A DNA stretch of 11,193 nt. It comes from DASQWC01 sp035640475. GTDB lineage: Bacteria > Actinomycetota > JAICYB01. Both the position numbers and the translations under genes were made by a program. The notes under the pieces were generated by a model that did no database searches, had not been told where the DNA came from, and saw only the letters and a list, made by a program, of their open reading frames with translations. Shown piece after piece: positions 1-5,171 of the stretch. Position 1 is the first letter of the stretch, and the number at the start of each line of letters is the position of its first letter. Location: the NCBI GenBank assembly GCA_035640475.1, contig DASQWC010000184.1:1-11193 (forward strand), in the 5' to 3' direction.

Positions 1-2
1 CC

Positions 3-77
3 TTCGCTTTCTCCAACGGATTTACGCAACTGGTCCCGCTGGGGGTTCGGGGGGCGCAGCGGCCGAAGGCCGCGTGA
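3..77 (+). CDS. Possible 3' tail of an upstream gene (partial)
   Basis: The third reading frame is open from the left edge to a TGA at 75-77. Its codons are mostly G or C in the third position, as expected for coding sequence in this genome. The frame encodes about 24 residues ending in Gln-Arg-Pro-Lys-Ala-Ala. The second frame is also open here, so the choice of frame is weak. The last part lies inside a perfect GC hairpin, which may mean this is a gene end running into a terminator-like element. I recognise no family in the visible residues. It could equally be non-coding spacer. Confidence 0.15.
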   Translation, partial: FAFSNGFTQLVPLGVRGAQRPKAA

Positions 78-85
78 GCGCCCCC
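50..85. repeat. Strong GC-rich inverted repeat (two-step hairpin, possible terminator)
   Basis: An outer stem pairs GGGGGCGC (50-57) with GCGCCCCC (78-85). An inner stem pairs GCGGCC (59-64) with GGCCGC (68-73) around a GAA triloop (65-67). A single A at 58 faces GTGA at 74-77 as an internal loop. That is 14 GC-rich base pairs. No T-run follows, so it is not a textbook intrinsic terminator. A terminator-like element at the end of the upstream gene, or one copy of a dispersed palindromic repeat, would both fit. It sequesters the most upstream possible GTG start of the EVE gene. Confidence 0.55.
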
Positions 86-93
86 GATCAACT

Positions 94-113
94 GGGAGCG
101 CGCGGGAGCGCGC
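94..113. repeat. Two tandem copies of a 10-bp GC-rich unit
   Basis: The unit GGGAGCGCGC occurs twice back to back, at 94-103 and 104-113, just after the large hairpin and before the likely start of the EVE gene. It is short and could be chance or simple slippage. It argues that 78-145 is spacer rather than the true N-terminus of the EVE protein. Confidence 0.5.
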
Positions 114-145
114 AAGACTCAGCCGCTCCAGGCGCCCTTAGCATT

Positions 146-610
146 GTGTCCGTGCGGCACTGGTTGCTGAAGAGCGAACCCACCACGTTTTCGATCGACG
201 ACCTTGCTCGCTTGGGGGTCGAGCACTGGGACGGCGTCCGTGCTTGGCCGGCGCGGAATCATCTCATGGAGATGAGGTTCGGCGAGCTCGGCTTCTTCTA
301 CCACTCGAGTGCGGATCCGCCGGGCGTCGTTGGCATCTGCGAAGTAGTTCGAGAGGCCTATCCGGACTTCACCCAGTTCGATCCGGCGTCGAAGTATTTC
401 GATCCGCGGGCGTCGCATCAGCGCCCGCGGTGGTTCATGACCGACATGAAGTTCGTGCGGAAGTTCCCGCGCCTCGTTCCGCTTTCGGAGATCCGCCAGA
501 CTCCGGGCCTCCAAGACATGCAGCTCGTGAAGTTCTCCCGTCTCTCCGTGCAAGCGGTGAGCGAGAAGGAGTGGGAGATCATTCTCGACCTGGCCGAGAG
601 GGTTTCGTGA
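146..610 (+). CDS. EVE-domain protein (thymocyte nuclear protein 1-like)
   Basis: A protein of about 154 aa that is almost entirely one EVE domain, a PUA-like fold known to bind modified bases in nucleic acid. Recognisable family features are HWLLKSEP at residues 5-12, FSIDDL at 15-20, WDGVR..ARN at 28-38 (usually WDGVRNYQARN), the GFFYHSS strand, the FDP..KYFDP segment, and a C-terminal LVKFSRLSVQAV stretch where the family usually has VKRSRLSVQPV. The frame stays open upstream with a GTG at 74, but family members begin only a few residues before the RYWLMKSEP motif. GTG 146 is therefore preferred, with GTG 152 as an alternative. The 72 bases between hold a hairpin and tandem repeats. The TGA stop overlaps the miaB start as GTGA. 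Substrate is unknown. Adjacency to a tRNA A37 modification enzyme is suggestive only. Confidence 0.88.
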   Translation: MSVRHWLLKSEPTTFSIDDLARLGVEHWDGVRAWPARNHLMEMRFGELGFFYHSSADPPGVVGICEVVREAYPDFTQFDPASKYFDPRASHQRPRWFMTDMKFVRKFPRLVPLSEIRQTPGLQDMQLVKFSRLSVQAVSEKEWEIILDLAERVS

Positions 611-1917
611 AGACCTTCTACCTCGAGACGCACGGCTGTCAGATGAACGAGCACGATTCCGAACGCATGGCTGGGCTGATGGAGCTCGCAGGCTACGGAC
701 GCGTCGCGACGGCTGAAGAAGCCGACATCGCGATCCTCAACACGTGCGCGATCCGCGAGAACGCCGACAACAAGCTGTACGGGCATCTCGGCCACCTCAA
801 GCCGATCAAGGAGCGTACGGGACTTCGTATCGCCGTCGGCGGCTGCCAGGCAGAGAAGGACCGCGACGCCGTCCGCCGGAGGGCTCCGTGGGTCGACGTC
901 GTCTTCGGAACGCGGAACATCGACGCACTGCCGCGGCTCGTTGCGGCCGTCGAGGAGGCGGGCGTCCCGATCGTCGAGTTTGCGGAGCAATTCACGGTGC
1001 ACCCCTCGGCACTGCCGGCGAGGCGCGAGTCGGCTTTTCATGCATGGGTTGCGATCCAGTACGGATGCAACAACGCGTGCACGTTCTGCATCGTCCCGGC
1101 CGTCCGCGGCCGTGAGGTGTCGCGGCCGCTCGGCGAGATCGTGGGCGAGGTCCGTCGTCTTGCCGCCGAGGGCATCACCGAGATCTCGCTGCTCGGTCAG
1201 AACGTGAACTCCTACGGACGGGATCTCACCGGGCGTCCGATCTTTGCCGATCTTCTCTACGCGCTGGACGACGTCGACGGCATACGGCGCATCAGATACA
1301 CGTCGCCGCACCCGAAGGACTTCAGGGAAGACACGGCACGCGCGATGGCCGAGTGCGCGTCGGTGTGCGAACACTTGCACTTTCCAGTGCAATCCGGCTC
1401 CGACTCGGTTCTCAAACGCATGAAGCGCGCATACTCGCGCACTTCGTACCTCGACAAGGTTGCGATGGCCCGCGAGTACATCTCGGGGCTGTCGATCACG
1501 ACGGACATCATCGTCGGCTTTCCCGGAGAGTCCGAGTCCGAATTCGATGACACGCTGTCGCTCGTCGAAGAGGTGCGCTACGACGCGGCCTTCATGTTCC
1601 AGTACTCGCGGCGGCCGGGAACGGCTGCGGCAGGAATGAGCGATCAGGTCGAGAAGGCGGTCGTCCGGCGGCGGTTCGACCGCCTCGTCGCCGTCCAGGA
1701 ATCCATCTCTGCGGAACGAAATCTCGCGCTGATCGGTCGCGAGGTGGAGCTGACGGTGGAGCGCGCCGAGTCGCGAAAGGACGTCGAACGATCGACCGGA
1801 CGCACTCGCACCAACAAGCTCGTCCACTTCCCGGGGAACGGCATTCGTCCCGGAGACCTCGCCCGGGCCCGGATCACCGGTGCCCGGTCGCACTACCTGC
1901 TCGGCGTGCGCCTGTGA
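607..1917 (+). CDS. miaB: tRNA-2-methylthio-N6-dimethylallyladenosine synthase MiaB
   Basis: A radical-SAM methylthiotransferase that converts i6A37 to ms2i6A37 in tRNAs reading UNN codons. The protein is 436 aa, normal for MiaB. The N-terminal UPF0004 domain carries the three auxiliary-cluster cysteines: C11 (HGCQMN), C47 (NTCAIRE) and C80 (GGCQAE). The radical-SAM CxxxCxxC motif is C154, C158 and C161 (CNNACTFC). ISLLGQNVNSYG and HFPVQSGSD follow in the core. The C-terminal TRAM domain shows GRTRTNKLVHFPG and ends ITGARSHYLLG. The start is GTG 607, overlapping the EVE stop by GTGA. It gives the family's MKTFYLETHGCQMN opening, so longer open frame upstream (from 244) is not used. All catalytic cysteines are present, so it should be active. 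Its substrate is made by MiaA, encoded about 1.6 kb downstream. Confidence 0.97.
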   Translation: MKTFYLETHGCQMNEHDSERMAGLMELAGYGRVATAEEADIAILNTCAIRENADNKLYGHLGHLKPIKERTGLRIAVGGCQAEKDRDAVRRRAPWVDVVFGTRNIDALPRLVAAVEEAGVPIVEFAEQFTVHPSALPARRESAFHAWVAIQYGCNNACTFCIVPAVRGREVSRPLGEIVGEVRRLAAEGITEISLLGQNVNSYGRDLTGRPIFADLLYALDDVDGIRRIRYTSPHPKDFREDTARAMAECASVCEHLHFPVQSGSDSVLKRMKRAYSRTSYLDKVAMAREYISGLSITTDIIVGFPGESESEFDDTLSLVEEVRYDAAFMFQYSRRPGTAAAGMSDQVEKAVVRRRFDRLVAVQESISAERNLALIGREVELTVERAESRKDVERSTGRTRTNKLVHFPGNGIRPGDLARARITGARSHYLLGVRL

Positions 1918-2105
1918 GCTTCGCCTGGATCTTTCGCGACACGCCGAAGTCGATCAGCGGGCGATCCGAGGAGTTCGATTCGCAACAAGCAGCCGAGGAT
2001 TGGATGGGCGCCCAGTGGCAGCGGCTTCTCGCCGAGGGACACCTCGCCGCGACGCTCGTCGATGGCTCCGAAGAGCTGTACACGATGAAGCTGACTGCCG
2101 ACTAA
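1914..2105 (+). CDS. Conserved 63-aa actinobacterial protein of unknown function
   Basis: A short acidic protein starting at GTG 1914, which overlaps the miaB stop by GTGA, and ending at TAA 2103-2105. The core shows FDSQQAAEDWMGAQW..LL followed by a short strand with TLVDGSEELYTMKL. From memory this resembles a family of short actinobacterial proteins with an F..Q..AE.WLG..W..L pattern and a C-terminal VTL...VYGPM-type strand. The family has no established function. The conserved Trp residues and alternating charge suggest a small folded helix-plus-strand domain. There is no signal peptide or membrane segment. Tight coupling to miaB suggests co-expression but does not prove a role in tRNA modification. 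Its stop overlaps the stop of the convergent RmlC-like gene by three bases. Confidence 0.8.
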   Translation: MSFAWIFRDTPKSISGRSEEFDSQQAAEDWMGAQWQRLLAEGHLAATLVDGSEELYTMKLTAD

Positions 2106-2635
2106 GCGGGGACGGCGTCGTCTGGGATCTCGTCGAGTTTGGGATTGGCTCGGTCGCGGTCCGAAAGGATGGCCTCGGGGATGGGCCACTCGATCGCCGC
2201 CGTCGGGTCGTCCCAGGCGAGGCCGTGCTCGTCGGATGCGTCGTAGTACCGATCGACGAGGTACGTCAGTGTGGCGTCGGTGACCGCCTGGAATCCATGT
2301 GCGATGCCCGGCGGTATGTAGACCCCGATCTCGGCACCCTCGCCGATCTCGACGGTGAGCGATGTGTGCCTCGTCGGAGATGAGCGCCGGAGGTCGAACA
2401 GGGCGACGAAGATTCGGCCGCGCGGGACGTGCCAGTAGTCGGCTTGGTGACGGTGGTAATGCAATGCGCGAACGACGCCGCGGTGGGAATCGGAGCGTAC
2501 GCCCTGCAGCATCGGAGATGTCCCGGGGAACCACTCTTGCCTGAACGTCTCGATCAGGCGCCCGCGTTCGTCGGCACGCGGCTCGAGATGGACGAGCAAA
2601 ACGCCCGAGATGGATGCGCTTTCGATGTTGGGCAC
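2102..2635 (-). CDS. dTDP-4-dehydrorhamnose 3,5-epimerase (RmlC)-family cupin protein
   Basis: A 177-aa cupin of the RmlC/RfbC family, whose members epimerise C3 and C5 of dTDP-4-keto-6-deoxyhexoses. Visible landmarks are ADERGRL.ETFRQEWF near residues 21-36, the catalytic-His region RALHYH with H59, RGRIFVALFDLR..SPT at 72-88, IPPGIAHGF with H113 at 107-115, Y125 and YY at 130-131, WDD..AAIEWP at 141-151, and LSDRD with D161, matching the family's conserved aspartate loop. The basic residue that canonical RmlC places in Q(A/G)K appears here as Asp in HQADYWHV (D66), so this is a divergent subfamily. Its substrate may not be dTDP-4-keto-rhamnose. No rmlA, rmlB or rmlD lies alongside. Start is GTG 2635, with an AGGGG directly abutting it and no spacer. 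A leaderless transcript is possible, with CAGAAT on this strand (2646-2641) as a weak -10. It is convergent with the 63-aa gene, stops overlapping. Confidence 0.85.
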   Translation of the reverse strand: MPNIESASISGVLLVHLEPRADERGRLIETFRQEWFPGTSPMLQGVRSDSHRGVVRALHYHRHQADYWHVPRGRIFVALFDLRRSSPTRHTSLTVEIGEGAEIGVYIPPGIAHGFQAVTDATLTYLVDRYYDASDEHGLAWDDPTAAIEWPIPEAILSDRDRANPKLDEIPDDAVPA

Positions 2636-2680
2636 CCCCTATTCTGTAGGAGAAGCTCATTCCATCCGCCAGGAGGCACC
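2636..2680. promoter_or_regulatory. 45-bp divergent intergenic region with strong Shine-Dalgarno for the right-hand gene
   Basis: This gap separates the minus-strand RmlC-like gene from the plus-strand extradiol-like gene, so promoters in both directions are expected here. AGGAGG at 2671-2676, four bases before GTG 2681, is the best ribosome-binding site in the window and fixes that start. TATTCT at 2640-2645 is a weak -10 candidate on the plus strand; the overlapping CAGAAT is one on the minus strand. I see no convincing -35 for either. Confidence 0.4.
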
Positions 2681-3559
2681 GTGGGGCTGTCGTACGGCTG
2701 CGTCGTGCCTCACTCCCCGAATCTCGTTCCCGAGGTCGGCCGCGAGAAGTCGCAGCTGTGCTCACGAACCCGCGAGTCGATGATCGAGCTCGGCATCATC
2801 ATCGGCGAGGAGCGGCGCGTGAAGAACTGCGTGATCGTCTCGCCGCACAGCCCGTTCCTCCCGGAGGCCTTCGGCGTGTGGGAGGGCAGCCGTCTGACCG
2901 GGTCGATGGAGCGTTTTCAGGCGCCGGACGTCACGCTGTCGCTCGACGTCTCGACGGAGCTGGCCGAATCCATCGTCGACGTCGCCATGCGGATGGAGCT
3001 CCCGATCGGGCGGCTGTTGCGCGACTGGCAGCTGGACCGGGGCGTAACCGTGCCGTCGCTGTTTCTCCTTCGGACCGACGAGGTGAAGGTCGTTCCCGTG
3101 TCGATATCGATGCTGGGCTGGGACGAGCACTGGCTGTTCGGGACGGCGATCGCCAAGGCGGCCGAGCAGGTCGGCGGGGAGACGGTCATCGTGGCCTCTT
3201 CGAACTTGTCGCACCGGGTCACACCCGACGCGCCGCACGGCTATTCGAAGACGGGAGCCGAGTTCGATGGTGCGATCCGGGACGCGTTCATGAGCGGGAG
3301 GTTGCGTGAGCTGCTCGACCTCCATCCGCAACTGCCGCGCGAGGCTTCGGAGTGCGGCTTTGCTCCGCTTCTGGTGCTGGGCGGCGCCTTCGACGGCCGC
3401 CCGACGAAGGGACGCGTGCTCTCATACGAGTACCCGTTCGGTATCGGATATCTCGTCGCGGAGGTGAGTGTCCTCGAGGGTGATCGGGAACCGCGCGAGG
3501 TCGTCGCAGCTGCCCAAGCACGGGCTCCCAGAGGATTCCGCCGCCTGTTCGATCGGTGA
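2681..3559 (+). CDS. Class III extradiol dioxygenase-like (LigB/MEMO-fold) protein
   Basis: A 292-aa protein of the class III extradiol dioxygenase catalytic-subunit-B fold. The first metal-binding histidines are visible as VVPHSPNL (H11) and IVSPHSPF (H56). The SNLSH segment gives the putative catalytic H178, and ASECGF offers E224 as a possible third metal ligand. The family's Asp-His-Gly motif reads LDRGVTVPS, with R120 in place of His, so ring-cleavage chemistry is uncertain. From memory, homologues of this type (for example Rv2728c) sit just upstream of miaA across Actinobacteria, with no assigned function. Start GTG 2681 is set by AGGAGG and gives MGLSYGCVVPHSPN, the usual fold opening; the frame is open further upstream but unsupported. 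Its stop overlaps the miaA start by GTGA. An AmmeMemoRadiSam protein B identity is less likely because the A and radical-SAM partners are absent. Confidence 0.85.
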   Translation: MGLSYGCVVPHSPNLVPEVGREKSQLCSRTRESMIELGIIIGEERRVKNCVIVSPHSPFLPEAFGVWEGSRLTGSMERFQAPDVTLSLDVSTELAESIVDVAMRMELPIGRLLRDWQLDRGVTVPSLFLLRTDEVKVVPVSISMLGWDEHWLFGTAIAKAAEQVGGETVIVASSNLSHRVTPDAPHGYSKTGAEFDGAIRDAFMSGRLRELLDLHPQLPREASECGFAPLLVLGGAFDGRPTKGRVLSYEYPFGIGYLVAEVSVLEGDREPREVVAAAQARAPRGFRRLFDR

Positions 3560-4449
3560 AGCTGCTCGCCATCGTCGGCCCGACGGCGGTGGGGAAGACG
3601 AGGATGGCGGTCGAGGTTGCACAACGCCTCGATGCATCCATCGAGATCGTCTCGTGCGACTCGGTCGCCGTGTACCGCGGTCTGGACATCGTTGCCGACA
3701 AGCCGTCGGCGATCGAACGGTCGTCGGTCCCGCATCATCTCGTTGACGTCGCACACTCGAGTGCCGAGTTCACGGTCGTCGAATACCGCACGCTCGCGCG
3801 CGAGGCGATCGCCGACATCACTGCGCGAGGTGCGGTTCCCATGCTTGTCGGCGGATCGGGTCTGTACTTCCGGGGCGTCGTGGACGACCTGTCGTTTGCT
3901 CCGACGTCTGCGGAGGTCCGCCGGCGTCTCGAGCGTCAAGACCCGGCGGAGCTATTCGCACGCCTTGCGGAAGCGGATCCGGCGAGCGCCGAGCGGCTCG
4001 ATCCTCGCAACGTGCGACGAGTCGTCCGGGCCGTGGAGATCCTCGAGCTCACCGGACGTCCGCCCAGTGAATTGCGCGGTGAGTGGGAGCGCGCGGAGAG
4101 CCCCTACGAGCTCACGGCCGTGGGTCTGACCCGGCCGCGAGAGGAGCTCGACGCGCGCGTCGCCGAGCGTGTGATCCGTCAACTAGAGGCGGGACTCGTA
4201 GACGAAGTCCGCGAAGCCACGCTGTCGAAGACGTCCGAACAAGCCATCGGGGTGAAGGAGATCCTCCCGTTTATCCGCGGCGACGCGTCGCTCGAGCAGG
4301 CAAGGGCCGAGTTCGTTAGGAACGCGAAAGCCTTCGTGCGCCGTCAGCTCTCGTGGTTCCGTTCCGACCCGCGCATTGCGTGGATCGATGTGACCCAGAC
4401 GGGCTGGGATGAGGCTCGCGAGCAGGTCGTCGAGCGATTCGAGAGCTAG
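3556..4449 (+). CDS. miaA: tRNA dimethylallyltransferase MiaA
   Basis: Transfers a dimethylallyl group from DMAPP to N6 of A37 in tRNAs reading UNN codons, providing i6A for MiaB. The protein is 297 aa, typical for the family. It shows the P-loop GPTAVGKT at residues 8-15, the catalytic CDSVAVYRGLDI with D35, a K in ADKP, GGSGLYFRGV at 99-108, NVRRVVRAVEI, QAIGVKE, and the late RRQLSWFR motif. Start is GTG 3556, inside a GTGA overlap with the upstream dioxygenase-like gene, and gives a family-like MKLLAIVGPT opening with no extension. It ends at TAG 4447-4449, which overlaps the TAG of the convergent minus-strand gene within the symmetric tetramer CTAG. Expression is presumably translationally coupled to the upstream gene. 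Confidence 0.97.
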   Translation: MKLLAIVGPTAVGKTRMAVEVAQRLDASIEIVSCDSVAVYRGLDIVADKPSAIERSSVPHHLVDVAHSSAEFTVVEYRTLAREAIADITARGAVPMLVGGSGLYFRGVVDDLSFAPTSAEVRRRLERQDPAELFARLAEADPASAERLDPRNVRRVVRAVEILELTGRPPSELRGEWERAESPYELTAVGLTRPREELDARVAERVIRQLEAGLVDEVREATLSKTSEQAIGVKEILPFIRGDASLEQARAEFVRNAKAFVRRQLSWFRSDPRIAWIDVTQTGWDEAREQVVERFES

Positions 4450-4452
4450 CTC
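4443..4452. repeat. 10-bp perfect palindrome at two overlapping convergent stop codons
   Basis: GAGCTAGCTC is its own reverse complement. Its centre, CTAG at 4446-4449, supplies TAG to miaA on the plus strand and TAG to the minus-strand gene. There is no spacer for a conventional terminator between the two genes, so their transcripts must overlap or end within each other. Confidence 0.7.
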
Positions 4453-5054
4453 GCCCAGCGGTCGAGTGTGAACCACTCGGCCGAGCGGCCGTCCGGCGAG
4501 ACGGCGCCGATGAGCGAGTGCACGGGGAAGTGCCCCGAACACACCGGCTCGTCGGCCAGGTACAGGCGGTCGAACACCCAGCCCGACCCGTTCCACGTCT
4601 CAACGACCGACGCGGCCCGGGTCGGGAGTTTGTCGAAGTCGTAATGACCGAGGGGGGTGAGCGCCCAGGGGAGCCGGTCCCGGTAGTGGACGGTCGGGAC
4701 GTCGACGAGGGGGCCGCGACCCATGGGGTCGAGCCGGAGACCGCGTTCCCGGGCGGTCTCGCGCGCGTACGCGAGCCGGTCGAGGTGAGCGGTGTGTACC
4801 CATGCCTGGCGCAAGCGGTCGGCCTTCCGTGTCTTGCCGGCGTCGACGGCGTCCACCCAGGCATCGAAGAGCTCCGCGGCGCGGTTGCGCAGCTTGTCCA
4901 GGTGCCAGCCGGAGTCGCCTTCGCCAACGTGAACCGTGGGCTGGGGAACCGACACGAGTCTGACGTTGGGCGGGGTCTCCATCAGCTGGCGCTGCACATG
5001 TCCCCACAGATCCCGCGCGATCGCCACGTCGACCCCCAGTACTGAGGGATTCAC
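4446..5054 (-). CDS. Uncharacterised soluble protein, about 202 aa
   Basis: I do not recognise this family. The protein opens NPSVLGVDVAIARDLW, has a charged, probably helical middle (HLDKLRNRAAELFDAW near residues 51-66, LRQAWVHTAHLDRLAYA near 81-97) and ends in a Trp- and aromatic-rich half with VETWNGSGWVFDRLYLADEP (151-170) and SAEWFTLDRWAS. There is no signal peptide, no membrane segment and only one cysteine, so it is probably cytosolic. GTG 5054 is my choice; GTG 5081 would add nine residues including RVVIV, a plausible strand. Neither has a good Shine-Dalgarno. The open frame extends to 5966, but that part only mirrors the divergent permease gene. It is transcribed divergently from the exporter operon and shares its intergenic region, and its stop overlaps that of miaA. 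Third-position GC and codon use look native. Confidence 0.7.
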   Translation of the reverse strand: MNPSVLGVDVAIARDLWGHVQRQLMETPPNVRLVSVPQPTVHVGEGDSGWHLDKLRNRAAELFDAWVDAVDAGKTRKADRLRQAWVHTAHLDRLAYARETARERGLRLDPMGRGPLVDVPTVHYRDRLPWALTPLGHYDFDKLPTRAASVVETWNGSGWVFDRLYLADEPVCSGHFPVHSLIGAVSPDGRSAEWFTLDRWAS

Positions 5055-5091
5055 GATAACAACTCTGCCCTCATTCGTCACAGCAGTAACG

Positions 5092-5100
5092 GTTGTCAAC
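5092..5100. promoter_or_regulatory. Small palindrome containing TTGACA on the minus strand
   Basis: GTTG-T-CAAC is an odd-length palindrome. Read on the minus strand it contains a perfect -35 consensus TTGACA (5099-5094), correctly placed for the divergent minus-strand gene. The matching -10 about 17 bases on reads GAATGA, which is poor. It may be a weak or activated promoter, or a repressor half-site pair; support is limited. Confidence 0.3.
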
Positions 5101-5122
5101 AAAAGTCTCAACAAAGTCTCAA
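5096..5122. promoter_or_regulatory. Phased direct repeats upstream of the exporter operon -10 (candidate operator)
   Basis: AAAGTCTCAA occurs twice, at 5102-5111 and 5113-5122, with an 11-base period. The overlapping TCAACAAA also occurs twice, at 5096-5103 and 5108-5115. The stretch is strikingly A-rich against the GC-rich background and lies where the -35 box of the exporter promoter would be. Repeats one helical turn apart would place bound protein on one face of the DNA. A regulator-binding site is inferred; the regulator is not in the window unless the divergent unknown protein is one. Confidence 0.4.
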
Positions 5123-5135
5123 GAGGCCGGACGGC

Positions 5136-5141
5136 TATACT
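5136..5141 (+). promoter_or_regulatory. -10 box (TATACT) for the exporter operon
   Basis: TATACT matches the sigma-70-type -10 consensus at five of six positions and sits 30 bases before the permease ATG at 5172, which would give a short leader of roughly 24 bases. No recognisable -35 lies 16-19 bases upstream; the direct repeats occupy that position instead. AGGGGA at 5160-5165, six bases before the ATG, is the ribosome-binding site. Confidence 0.5.
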
Positions 5142-5171
5142 CCACGTCCTTCCTTGGGCAGGGGACGCGGC

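Noticed and set aside
74..145. GTG 74 as the start of the EVE gene
   Set aside because: Although it makes a GTGA overlap like other genes here, it would add 24 low-complexity residues encoded by tandem repeats and lies inside a strong hairpin. The family motif begins just after GTG 146.
244..606. N-terminal extension of the MiaB frame
   Set aside because: The extra 121 residues overlap the EVE gene in another frame and show no domain. MiaB proteins start at the MKTFYLETHGCQMN position.
418..1893. 491-aa open frame on the minus strand opposite miaB
   Set aside because: It mirrors miaB, whose plus-strand product has every family motif. The minus translation is Arg- and Asp-rich with no recognisable domain, typical of antisense frames in GC-rich DNA.
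1893..2765. 290-aa minus-strand open frame overlapping the RmlC-like gene in another frame
   Set aside because: Arg- and Pro-rich shadow translation. The RmlC-like frame on the same strand carries the true cupin motifs.
2681..3559. AmmeMemoRadiSam system protein B
   Set aside because: The fold is similar, but no AmmeMemoRadiSam A or radical-SAM partner is nearby. Synteny with miaA fits the actinobacterial dioxygenase-like family better.
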